From Marinobacter salarius (GTDB lineage Bacteria; Pseudomonadota; Gammaproteobacteria; Pseudomonadales; Oleiphilaceae), in NCBI RefSeq assembly GCF_032922745.1, contig NZ_CP136693.1:1178001-1242000 (forward strand): a stretch of DNA of 64,000 nt, in the 5' to 3' direction. The stretch's first letter is position 1. Every line of letters starts with the position of its first letter. A program made the position numbers and the translations under genes. Below are positions 8,609 to 17,307 of the stretch, in pieces. The notes under the pieces were generated by a model. The model had not been told where the DNA came from. It was given only the letters and a program-made list of their open reading frames with translations, and made no database searches.

Positions 8609-9055
8609 CTAGAGCGCCCGTGCCATTTCCATGGTGACGTATTCCAGTTCCAGCCGGCGGTTGGCGGCGTGGTCTTCCGGGCGCGCCAGGGGGCGATCGC
8701 TGCCCCAGCCGCTCACCAGAATCTGGCTTTCCCTGACGCCCTCGCGAATCAGTACTTTCGCCGCGCTGCTAGCCCGCAGGCGGGACAGGAAATGGTTGTA
8801 TTCACTAACGCCGAAATTATCGGCATGGCCATGGATACGCACCGTAGCGCCCGGGTTGTGTCGCAGGTAAAGCGCGTGCTGGCGCAGGATGGCCAGGTCC
8901 TGCTCATCCAGGCGATGCTTGTTGAAACCGTAGTGGAACCGTAGCCGGTGTGGCTTGCGGGGTGTGTCGTCCGATGCCAGTGAGGGCATTGGCAAGCCTG
9001 ATTCGATGGCCGCTCTGGCAAGTAGATCCGGGTTGTCCAGTATGAGTACAGTCAT
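8609..9055 (-). CDS. OmpA C-terminal domain protein without a signal peptide
   Basis: A 148-residue protein that is almost entirely an OmpA-like peptidoglycan-binding domain (about residues 45-145: HYGFNKHRLD, VRIHGHADNFGVSEYN, GWGSDRPLARPEDHAANRR). The ATG at 9055 is chosen because AAGGA lies about eight bases upstream. The longer reading starting at 9238 has no signal sequence either. Family members normally act in the periplasm, bound to peptidoglycan, so the lack of an export signal is odd. Either the domain has been reused in the cytoplasm or the protein is exported another way. Confidence 0.72.
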   Translation of the reverse strand: MTVLILDNPDLLARAAIESGLPMPSLASDDTPRKPHRLRFHYGFNKHRLDEQDLAILRQHALYLRHNPGATVRIHGHADNFGVSEYNHFLSRLRASSAAKVLIREGVRESQILVSGWGSDRPLARPEDHAANRRLELEYVTMEMARAL

Positions 9056-9389
9056 GGCAGTTTCCTTGGTTGCACGTCCTGTTTTTCTTGTTGTCCCGGC
9101 AACTATTAGCTGTGGCCGGGACAACGGCAATTGGCGATTGGTCGAAACCCATACTTCGTGCTCGTTTCGAGCATCGTGCGATTCGCCCCTTTGCGGCTGC
9201 CTTGATTGAATGTCATTTGTATGACCATCGTGTGACAACCGCAGAGTAGCCTGTTTGTGGTGCCGCGCACAGTTTGTTTTGCCCGTGGCCGGCTAAACCG
9301 CTTCAGAATTCATTACAACGCGAAAAACTGGCCATGCTGTGGTAAAAAGCACCTCTCAAGGGACAAATTATGATGAATTGTGACGGCCC
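9056..9389. other. Divergent intergenic region (334 bp)
   Basis: This gap separates the minus-strand OmpA-domain gene from the plus-strand rhomboid gene and must hold both promoters. The stretch near the rhomboid start is AT-rich and contains imperfect repeats of AATTCAT/ATGAATT. I see no convincing open reading frame, RNA gene or strong sigma-70 promoter here. Confidence 0.4.
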
Positions 9390-10838
9390 ATGCTGATTAT
9401 CCCCGCCGAAAACACCGTGAACTGGAAGCGCCCACCCTGGGTCACCCTCGGGCTGATCACGACGTGCCTGCTGGTTTTTTTCTTTTATCAGGGCGACGAC
9501 AACCGGCTGATTGAAGAAGCGGTTGAGCAGTATCTGGAATCGGATCTGAAGTCGCTGGAAGCCCCGGTATACGAGGACTACCTCGAGCGCCAGATCGAGT
9601 TCGAAGACAATCAGAATCGGGTCTACGACCTGCAGAACTTCCAGCAGCTGCAGGAAGAGGGAGGGGACTTGTGGGTTGCCTACAGCCTGCTGGCGGACCG
9701 TGAGTTTTACCAGTACATGCTGCAGAACCGGGACAGGCTCTGGGCGCCGGCCGAGCGCCGCCTGTGGCTGGAACAGCGTGGGGGTATTCAGACCCAACTA
9801 ATGGATAGGCTCAGCGCCAATCAGCTAGGGCTGGTGCCCGCGGAATTTTCCCTCTACACGCTGATTACCTATCAGTTCCTCCACGGCGGTTGGGGCCACA
9901 TTATTGGCAACCTGGTGTTCCTGTTCCTGCTGGGGTTTACCGTCGAGAAGGCCCTGGGGGCAGGGCGTTTCCTGCTGGCATACCTGTTGTGTGGCGCTCT
10001 GTCGGGTGTGGTGTTCACCGCGTTTTCCATGGGCAGTCACATACCCCTGGTGGGTGCATCCGGGTCCATCTCCGGGCTCATGGGCATGTACGTGGCCATC
10101 TACGGGTTGCAGAGAATCCGCTTCTTCTATTTCGTTGGTGTGTACTTCAATTATTTTCGCGCCCCGGCGTTGGCGATCCTGCCCGTGTGGTTGGGCAAGG
10201 AAATCTACGATTACTGGTTCGCCGGAGCCACGGGCATTGCCTACATGGCCCACGCGGGTGGCCTGGTGGCCGGCGCGGGTATGGTCTGGCTGCTGGGCAA
10301 GAGCTGGTTGCAGGTGAAGGAAGAGTTTTTCGAACCAGAGGAAGATGAGCAGGACGAGCGTTTCACCACCGGCTACAGTCAGGCCATGGCCAGCCTCGGC
10401 CGCATGGATTTCGACCTGGCCCGGCGCCAGTTCGAGGCGCTGAGAGAGCACTACCCGGACCGCACTATCCTGTTGGAGCACTTATATCAGCTGGCGAAAC
10501 TGCGCCCGGACCTGCCGCAATACCGCGAGCGGACTCAGGAATTGATGAACGAGTCCCTTAGCCGGCGCCAGCCCGAGCGGATGGTCGAAATCTGGCAGGA
10601 GTACCTGGGCAAAGGCGAGGGCCATGCCCCGCTCGACGCAGAGGACCACAACCGGGTGTTGTTCACCTGCCTTCGTAATGACGACCTGAAAGCCGCGGAG
10701 AAAGCCTTCGAACGCCTGCGCAGTGCCGGTGATCAGCTCCTGGCCAGCGAAGCCTGCCGCTTGTTGGCCGAGGAGTTCGAAAAGCGCGAGATGACGCCCA
10801 AGGCTCGCCACTACAGGCAGTTGTTACAAGAAAGCTAG
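9390..10838 (+). CDS. Rhomboid family intramembrane serine protease with long extramembrane regions
   Basis: A 482-residue protein. A first membrane helix (about residues 18-36) is followed by a long acidic, helical, extramembrane loop (to about 140). The rhomboid core then holds HGGWGHIIGN, the catalytic serine in GASGSISG (near 226) and the catalytic histidine in AHAGGLVAG (near 288). The C-terminal third (about 310-482) is soluble and helical, resembling tandem helical repeats. Rhomboids cleave transmembrane substrates inside the inner membrane. The large N-terminal insertion and repeat-like tail are bigger than in a minimal six-helix GlpG-type enzyme and may recruit substrates. Confidence 0.88.
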   Translation: MLIIPAENTVNWKRPPWVTLGLITTCLLVFFFYQGDDNRLIEEAVEQYLESDLKSLEAPVYEDYLERQIEFEDNQNRVYDLQNFQQLQEEGGDLWVAYSLLADREFYQYMLQNRDRLWAPAERRLWLEQRGGIQTQLMDRLSANQLGLVPAEFSLYTLITYQFLHGGWGHIIGNLVFLFLLGFTVEKALGAGRFLLAYLLCGALSGVVFTAFSMGSHIPLVGASGSISGLMGMYVAIYGLQRIRFFYFVGVYFNYFRAPALAILPVWLGKEIYDYWFAGATGIAYMAHAGGLVAGAGMVWLLGKSWLQVKEEFFEPEEDEQDERFTTGYSQAMASLGRMDFDLARRQFEALREHYPDRTILLEHLYQLAKLRPDLPQYRERTQELMNESLSRRQPERMVEIWQEYLGKGEGHAPLDAEDHNRVLFTCLRNDDLKAAEKAFERLRSAGDQLLASEACRLLAEEFEKREMTPKARHYRQLLQES

Positions 10839-10880
10839 CTCACGGTTGGAAAAGCCTCCCCAACAATCGGCCTGACTCCC

Positions 10881-12335
10881 TTACTCCTGAACTGCGAAAG
10901 AAGCCTTCGGGCCTTTCAATGGCTCCCGGTTCTCAACCTGCTGCAGATACACATCCACCTGCTCGTGCAAAGGATGGTTCAGACAGCGTTTCTTGACGAA
11001 ATTGAGGAACGCCGACGCTTTTTCCCACTGCCCCAGACCATTCGCCAGCGCCTGGGCGACCAGCAGATAGGCCGGTGCCAGTTCCTCGCTGTCCGGGAAA
11101 CGCTTGTGGAAGTCCTGCAGTAACTTCAGTGCCGGTTTGAAATGCCCGCGCTGATACAGGCAACGGGCGCAGCGCACTGACAGCTCGGGGTCCTCCAGCC
11201 GGAACCCCGGCTCCACGGTTTCGATAGCTGCCAGTAACGCCGCGATACCCTCGCCGTCGTTCCGTTCCGCCAGCATGTTCAGCAATCGGGGGTGATACCG
11301 ATACAGCTCCGGAATATCATTACGGGCGGTCAGCAGCTGATGCAACTGTCCCAACCGAAAGGCGTTCTGGGAATCCCGTTTCAGGGCTTCCTTGAGCATC
11401 GACTGGACCCGATCGTAGTTGCCGTCCTTCAGGTTCATGTCAATGTCGGCGTCAAACCGATGGGTGCGGTCGCGGTTCTGCATTTCGCCGGCGTTTTCGT
11501 CATCCTGCAGATCGCTGGCAAAGCCCAGCTCCTCCTGGTACTGGAACAGCAGGTAACCCAGCATGTGGAACAGGATCAGCGTAAAGGTGCTGTTGAGAAA
11601 GCCCGCCAGTGTGCGGGCAACACCCGGAGCGAAGTGGGTGAGGGCGAAATCCTGGGCCGCCCCGGACGCCAGGGTCAGCAGGATCAGGTAGCCATACAGC
11701 AGGAAATAGGGCGTGCCGATGCGCGAGATCAGCACCGCCAGGTTCATGGGGTTTACCGCGGCCATGACCGAGCGCTCCATGGCGAGCACCATAATGCTGG
11801 CGGGCAGGGCCAGTATCACGAAGGCCACGGCCAGGAACATCAACAGCGGCCCGCCAACCATGGCAGCGGCCGCTACCATGCCGCCCATAAGCGCAAACAC
11901 CAGTAGCTGCAGGATCACAATGTCAAACCCGCTGCCGGTAAATGCCACTGCTACCGGAGGCGGTTTCATATGACCCTCGGCGGTGTGGCTGATAACGGCA
12001 TAGGTATACTTCAGCAGTGCCAGGGCCAGCACCAGCGTGATGATCAGGCCGATGAGATTGCCGCTGACGACCAAGGGCACCAGCGTACAAATGGCAATAA
12101 CCATCAGCGGATCGGTGTGGAACGGGTAGCGGAAGAAAGCACCGATCCGGTTCCAGAATGGCACGGCCTCCGTGGCGGCACCGAGATAGCGCATGGCACG
12201 GCTGCAGTGGGGGCACAAGGCGTGTTGTTTTCGAGTGTCCGCATCCGGCATGCAACGGGTGCAGTAGTGTATCTGGCAGTCACCGCAATGCCATTTTGCG
12301 GGTTCGCCGGGGTGGTAATGGCAGTCGTGTTTCAC
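10881..12335 (-). CDS. Zinc-finger membrane protein with C-terminal helical repeats
   Basis: About 484 residues. The N-terminus has a B-box-like metal-binding cluster (HDCHYHPGEPAKWHCG, CQIHYCTRCM, then CPHC). A central block of about six membrane helices (roughly residues 60-270) and a soluble C-terminal region with tetratricopeptide-like helices follow. A GTG at 12335, right before the zinc cluster, is the most reasonable start. The longer frame runs under the divergent ABC gene and is unlikely to be coding. The gene is convergent with the rhomboid gene, which also has a repeat-like soluble tail. No characterised family was recognised. Confidence 0.65.
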   Translation of the reverse strand: MKHDCHYHPGEPAKWHCGDCQIHYCTRCMPDADTRKQHALCPHCSRAMRYLGAATEAVPFWNRIGAFFRYPFHTDPLMVIAICTLVPLVVSGNLIGLIITLVLALALLKYTYAVISHTAEGHMKPPPVAVAFTGSGFDIVILQLLVFALMGGMVAAAAMVGGPLLMFLAVAFVILALPASIMVLAMERSVMAAVNPMNLAVLISRIGTPYFLLYGYLILLTLASGAAQDFALTHFAPGVARTLAGFLNSTFTLILFHMLGYLLFQYQEELGFASDLQDDENAGEMQNRDRTHRFDADIDMNLKDGNYDRVQSMLKEALKRDSQNAFRLGQLHQLLTARNDIPELYRYHPRLLNMLAERNDGEGIAALLAAIETVEPGFRLEDPELSVRCARCLYQRGHFKPALKLLQDFHKRFPDSEELAPAYLLVAQALANGLGQWEKASAFLNFVKKRCLNHPLHEQVDVYLQQVENREPLKGPKASFAVQE

Positions 12336-12453
12336 AATGGGCCCGGTTCTGGTACATCGAGGGTTTGAGGGGCAATGATGGCAGAAGGTCGGGTAGACTG
12401 TCACCGAATTTGCAGCGTACCAGTGTGGGTGGCATCGCATTAACGGAGGTTTC

Positions 12454-14283
12454 TTGGAGCAGGCGGCGGATCTGAAAGCAGTCGGGCCGGACAGCACGGG
12501 TCGCAACGACAACCGGTACACCTGGCGGGGCATTCTGTCCCTGGCCCTCAAACACAAGCCGCGGCTGGTGAGAGCGAACATGCTCGCCATACTGGCCACG
12601 GTGGTCAGCGTGCCTATTCCCCTGCTGTTGCCGGTACTGGTGGACGAAGTGTTGCTTGATGAGGCCGGCCCGGTGCTGCCCGTAATGCAGACGATGCTAC
12701 CCGAAACATGGCACCTGCCGGTGGTTTACATCGGCCTGATGGTGGTAGCAGCGTTTCTGCTAAGGTCGTTGTCGCTCACCTTCAACGTGCTTCAGTCCCG
12801 TGAGTTCTCCAAGATTTCCAAGGATGTGGTGTTCCGTATCCGTTCCCGACTGCTGGGCCGGCTGCAGCGGGTGGCCATGTCGGAGTACGAAACCCGTGGC
12901 TCGGGCGGCATCACCAGTCATTTTATTACCGACCTGGATACCATCGACCAGTTTCTGGGTACCACCATCAGCCGTTTCCTGGTGGCGAGCCTGACCGTCA
13001 CCGGAACCGCCATCGTGCTGATGTGGGTTCACTGGCAATTGGGACTGCTGATCCTGCTGTTCAATCCGCTGGTGATTTTCGCCACCATGCTCATTGGCAA
13101 ACGGGTCAAGGAACTCAAACGCCAGGAGAATAGCGCCTACGAGGACTTCCAGGGTGACCTGACGGAAACTCTGGACGCAATCCACCAGCTCAGGGCGGCT
13201 AACCGGGAACAGCACTACCTGCGCCAGCTGATCAGCCGCGCCCGCACGGTTCGCGACCATGCCATACAGTTTGAATGGCGCAGCGACGCCGCCACCCGCG
13301 CCAGCTTTGCGCTGTTCCAGTTTGGTGTCGACACTTTCCGCGCGGCCGCGATGGTGACGGTCCTGTTCAGCGACCTGAGCATCGGCATGATGTTCGCCAT
13401 CTTTGGTTACCTGTGGTTTATGCTCACGCCGGTACAGGAAATGCTGAATATGCAGTACGCCTGGTTCGCCGCCAATGCGGCGTTGGCGCGCATCAACCGC
13501 TTGCTGGAGCTGGAGGAGGAGCCCCGCTACCCGGCGCTGGAAAACCCCTTCAGGGATCGTCACACCGTTGGCCTGACGCTGAAGGACATCCACTTCAGCT
13601 ACGGTGAGGAATCCGTGCTCAAGGGCATTGACCTCCATCTTGAACCGGGAGAGAAAGTCGCGGTTGTGGGCGCCAGTGGCGGCGGAAAATCCACTCTGGT
13701 GCAGGTCATTCTGGGTATGTACACACCGCAGCAGGGGCAGGTGCTGCTGGGTGGTGTGCCGGTCCAGCGCATCGGGCTCCCCTGTCTGCGGGAGAACGTG
13801 GCCACCGTGCTACAGCACCCGGCCCTGTTCAACGACACCGTGCGACAGAACCTCACCCTGGGCCGGGACAAGACCGACGCCGAACTGTGGCAGGCCCTGG
13901 CCATCGCCCAGCTGGACGGGACCGTGGCGGACATGCCTCAGCAACTGGATACCATGATTGGCCGTCAGGGGGTGCGTTTGTCCGGTGGCCAGCGCCAGCG
14001 GCTGGCCATTGCCCGCATGGTGTTGTCGGATCCCTCCGTGGTGATCCTTGATGAGGCCACCTCCGCCCTGGACGCCGAAACCGAGTTTCAACTGCATCAG
14101 GATCTGGAGGCTTTCCTGCGTCAACGCACCACCCTGATCATTGCCCATCGTCTGAGTGCCGTGAAACAGGCCGACCGTGTTTACGTTTTCGAGGACGGCT
14201 TCATCACCGAGGAAGGGCATCATGACGAGCTGATCGCCCGCCAGGGGCTCTACGCCCAGCTTTATGGGGATCGACAGGCCTGA
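12454..14283 (+). CDS. ABC transporter, fused permease and ATPase
   Basis: A 609-residue half-transporter. An ABC type 1 membrane domain (six helices, about residues 30-340) is followed by the ATPase domain with Walker A (GASGGGKST), Q-loop, signature (LSGGQRQRLAIAR), Walker B (VVILDEATSAL) and H-loop (IIAHRLS). The start is TTG, preceded by a strong GGAGGT at short spacing, in the gap facing the zinc-finger gene. Proteins of this layout work as homodimeric or heterodimeric exporters in the inner membrane. The substrate (lipid, peptide or drug) cannot be inferred, since no partner protein is encoded beside it. Confidence 0.88.
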   Translation: MEQAADLKAVGPDSTGRNDNRYTWRGILSLALKHKPRLVRANMLAILATVVSVPIPLLLPVLVDEVLLDEAGPVLPVMQTMLPETWHLPVVYIGLMVVAAFLLRSLSLTFNVLQSREFSKISKDVVFRIRSRLLGRLQRVAMSEYETRGSGGITSHFITDLDTIDQFLGTTISRFLVASLTVTGTAIVLMWVHWQLGLLILLFNPLVIFATMLIGKRVKELKRQENSAYEDFQGDLTETLDAIHQLRAANREQHYLRQLISRARTVRDHAIQFEWRSDAATRASFALFQFGVDTFRAAAMVTVLFSDLSIGMMFAIFGYLWFMLTPVQEMLNMQYAWFAANAALARINRLLELEEEPRYPALENPFRDRHTVGLTLKDIHFSYGEESVLKGIDLHLEPGEKVAVVGASGGGKSTLVQVILGMYTPQQGQVLLGGVPVQRIGLPCLRENVATVLQHPALFNDTVRQNLTLGRDKTDAELWQALAIAQLDGTVADMPQQLDTMIGRQGVRLSGGQRQRLAIARMVLSDPSVVILDEATSALDAETEFQLHQDLEAFLRQRTTLIIAHRLSAVKQADRVYVFEDGFITEEGHHDELIARQGLYAQLYGDRQA

Positions 14284-14387
14284 GGGGGATAGGGGTATTC
14301 ACCGCCGCAATACTGAACATTCACGGAACCGCAGTTGAAGTCTGGTCAATCGGTGCAATAGTTATAGGAGACTTTCAAAATCAGGGT

Positions 14388-14434
14388 CTTTGCATCAGTC
14401 TATTGCCATCCGCGGTCAGTACGCTGATGCAAAG
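14388..14434. repeat. Inverted repeat in the aconitase leader
   Basis: CTTTGCATCAG (14388-14398) is repeated in perfect inverted form at 14424-14434, with 25 bases between. It lies about 50 bp upstream of the aconitase start, within the 200-bp gap after the ABC transporter. It could form an RNA hairpin in the leader or be a dimeric protein site. Confidence 0.55.
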
Positions 14435-14484
14435 GCTACTGCTAAGCCTTCCGAAATCTTCGGATCATCAAAAGGAGGCACCTC

Positions 14485-17244
14485 ATGTCGAAACAAAGCC
14501 TGAGTAAAGACAGTCTCAATACCCTCTCCAGCCTGGAGGCTGGTGGCAAGACCTATCACTATTACAGCCTGCCCAAGGCTGCCGACACCCTTGGCAACAT
14601 CGACAAGTTGCCGTTTTCCCTCAAGGTGTTGATGGAAAACCTGCTGCGCAACGAAGACGACGCCACCGTGGACCGGGGCCATATCGATGCGATGGTTCAT
14701 TGGATGAAAGACCGTAAATCCGATACCGAAATCCAGTTTCGTCCTGCCCGTGTGCTGATGCAGGACTTCACCGGTGTCCCCGGTGTGGTGGATCTGGCGG
14801 CCATGCGAGAAGCGGTCAAGGCAGCCGGCAAGGACCCCGCAATGATCAATCCGCTGTCGCCGGTGGATCTGGTGATCGACCACTCGGTGATGGTGGACAA
14901 GTACGGTGACCCATCAGCCTTCAAGGACAACGTTACCATCGAGATGGAACGCAACCAGGAACGCTATGAGTTCCTGCGCTGGGGGCAACAGGCGTTCGAC
15001 AATTTCCGCGTGGTGCCGCCGGGGACCGGTATCTGTCACCAGGTGAACCTGGAGTATCTGGGTAAGACCGTGTGGAGCAAGGACCAGGACGGAAAAACCA
15101 TCGCCTACCCGGATACCCTGGTGGGCACAGACTCCCACACCACCATGATCAACGGCCTTGGCATCCTCGGCTGGGGTGTGGGTGGTATTGAAGCGGAAGC
15201 GGCCATGTTGGGCCAGCCCGTGTCCATGCTGATTCCGGAAGTGGTCGGTTTCAAGATTACCGGCAAGCTGCGCGAAGGCATTACTGCAACCGACCTCGTG
15301 CTGACCGTCACCGAAATGCTGCGCAAGAAAGGTGTCGTGGGTAAGTTCGTGGAATTCTACGGCGACGGCCTGAAAGATATGCCCGTTGCGGACCGTGCCA
15401 CCATTGCCAACATGGCGCCGGAATATGGGGCTACCTGTGGCTTCTTCCCGGTGGACGAGCAAACCATCAAATACATGCAGCTGACCGGCCGCGAAGACGA
15501 CCAGCTTGAGCTGGTGGAGGCCTATGCGAAAGCCCAGGGCCTCTGGCGCCAGCCCGGCCAGGAGCCGGTCTACACCGACACCCTGGAACTTGATATGGGT
15601 GACGTCGAAGCCAGCCTCGCCGGCCCCAAGCGCCCGCAGGACCGGGTTGCCTTGAAGAACATGAAGGCCTCGTTTGAACTGCTGATGGAGACCGCTGAAG
15701 GCCCGGCAGAATCCCGTGAAGACAAGCTGGAATCCGAAGGCGGGCAAACCGCCGTGGGTGTTCAGGAAAGCTACGAGCATGCCGCCAGTCAACCATTGGA
15801 AATGAACGGCGAAAAGACCCGGCTGGACCCTGGCGCGGTGGTCATCGCAGCAATTACTTCTTGCACCAATACGTCCAACCCCAGCGTGATGATGGCTGCG
15901 GGCCTGATTGCCCAGAAAGCGGTCGCAAGAGGGTTGGATACCAAGCCCTGGGTGAAAACCTCCCTGGCGCCGGGCTCCAAGGTGGTAACCGATTACCTGA
16001 AGGTGGGTGGATTCCAGGACGATCTCAACAAGCTTGGTTTCAACCTGGTGGGTTATGGTTGCACCACCTGCATTGGTAACTCCGGCCCGCTGCCGGATGC
16101 CGTTGAAAAGGCCATCGCCGATGGTGATCTTACCGTGGCCTCGGTGTTGTCCGGTAACCGTAACTTCGAGGGCCGGGTGCACCCACTGGTGAAAACCAAC
16201 TGGTTGGCCTCACCACCGCTGGTAGTGGCTTATGCCCTGGCCGGCAACGTGCGCCTGGACCTTTCCAAGGATCCTCTGGGCGACGACAAAGACGGGAATC
16301 CGGTGTACCTGAAGGACCTGTGGCCAAGCCAGCAGGAGATCGCTGAAGCGGTCGAGAAGGTGAAAACCGACATGTTCCATAAGGAATATGCCGAAGTCTT
16401 CGACGGCGACGCGACCTGGAAGGCGATCAAGGTCCCCGAGAGCAAGGTGTACGAGTGGTCGGACAAGTCCACCTACATCCAGCACCCGCCGTTCTTCCAG
16501 GGTTTGAAGGAAGAGCCTGACGCTATCGACGATATCAAGGACGCGAACATTCTGGCGTTGTTGGGTGACTCCGTCACCACCGACCACATTTCACCGGCCG
16601 GGTCGTTCAAAGCCGACAGCCCGGCGGGGAAATACCTGCAGGAGCGGGGTGTGGAACCGAAAGATTTCAACTCCTACGGTTCGCGCCGGGGCAACCACGA
16701 GGTGATGATGCGTGGCACCTTCGCCAACGTGCGCATCCGGAATGAGATGTTGGACGGCGTTGAGGGTGGGTTCACCAAGCACATCCCCACCGGCGAGCAG
16801 ATGCCCATATACGATGCCGCAATGAAGTATCAGGAAGAGGACACCCCCCTGGTGGTCATTGCCGGCAAGGAATACGGCACCGGCTCCAGCCGTGACTGGG
16901 CTGCGAAAGGTACTCGCTTGCTGGGTGTGAAGGCCGTGGTTGCCGAGTCCTACGAGCGTATCCACCGCTCCAACCTGATCGGTATGGGCGTGATGCCGCT
17001 GCAGTTCAAGGACGGGGTCGACCGCAAGAGCCTGAAGTTAACAGGCGAGGAAACCATCAGCATCAAGGGCCTGTCCGGTGACATCAAGCCGGGTCAGACA
17101 CTTGAAATGACGGTGACTTATCCGGATGGCAAGACCGAGACCTGCGAGCTGCTGTCCCGGATCGACACCGCCAACGAAGCGGTCTATTACCGCCACGGCG
17201 GTATCCTGCACTATGTCGTGCGGGAGATGCTCAAGTCGGCGTGA
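14485..17244 (+). CDS. acnA: Aconitate hydratase A
   Basis: A 919-residue aconitase of the AcnA/IRP type, full length for the family. The [4Fe-4S] ligand cysteines are visible in ITSCTNTS and GYGCTTCIGN. Active-site segments include TDSHTTMINGLG and, in the C-terminal swivel domain, EYGTGSSRDWAAKG. It interconverts citrate and isocitrate in the TCA cycle in the cytoplasm. The ATG at 14485 has AGGAGG upstream. It has a 200-bp leader with an 11-bp inverted repeat, and a GC-rich hairpin (17266-17281) without a T tract follows the stop. Confidence 0.97.
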   Translation: MSKQSLSKDSLNTLSSLEAGGKTYHYYSLPKAADTLGNIDKLPFSLKVLMENLLRNEDDATVDRGHIDAMVHWMKDRKSDTEIQFRPARVLMQDFTGVPGVVDLAAMREAVKAAGKDPAMINPLSPVDLVIDHSVMVDKYGDPSAFKDNVTIEMERNQERYEFLRWGQQAFDNFRVVPPGTGICHQVNLEYLGKTVWSKDQDGKTIAYPDTLVGTDSHTTMINGLGILGWGVGGIEAEAAMLGQPVSMLIPEVVGFKITGKLREGITATDLVLTVTEMLRKKGVVGKFVEFYGDGLKDMPVADRATIANMAPEYGATCGFFPVDEQTIKYMQLTGREDDQLELVEAYAKAQGLWRQPGQEPVYTDTLELDMGDVEASLAGPKRPQDRVALKNMKASFELLMETAEGPAESREDKLESEGGQTAVGVQESYEHAASQPLEMNGEKTRLDPGAVVIAAITSCTNTSNPSVMMAAGLIAQKAVARGLDTKPWVKTSLAPGSKVVTDYLKVGGFQDDLNKLGFNLVGYGCTTCIGNSGPLPDAVEKAIADGDLTVASVLSGNRNFEGRVHPLVKTNWLASPPLVVAYALAGNVRLDLSKDPLGDDKDGNPVYLKDLWPSQQEIAEAVEKVKTDMFHKEYAEVFDGDATWKAIKVPESKVYEWSDKSTYIQHPPFFQGLKEEPDAIDDIKDANILALLGDSVTTDHISPAGSFKADSPAGKYLQERGVEPKDFNSYGSRRGNHEVMMRGTFANVRIRNEMLDGVEGGFTKHIPTGEQMPIYDAAMKYQEEDTPLVVIAGKEYGTGSSRDWAAKGTRLLGVKAVVAESYERIHRSNLIGMGVMPLQFKDGVDRKSLKLTGEETISIKGLSGDIKPGQTLEMTVTYPDGKTETCELLSRIDTANEAVYYRHGGILHYVVREMLKSA

Positions 17245-17307
17245 CTGTTTGGTCTGGCGTTGGCCTGGCAGGGCAACCTGCCGGGCCTCTCAATACTCAG
17301 TTACCCA

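Noticed and set aside
14914..16182. A 422-residue minus-strand open frame inside aconitase
   Set aside because: It is a high-GC shadow of acnA with no ribosome site, no recognisable domain, and low-complexity histidine/glycine-rich sequence.
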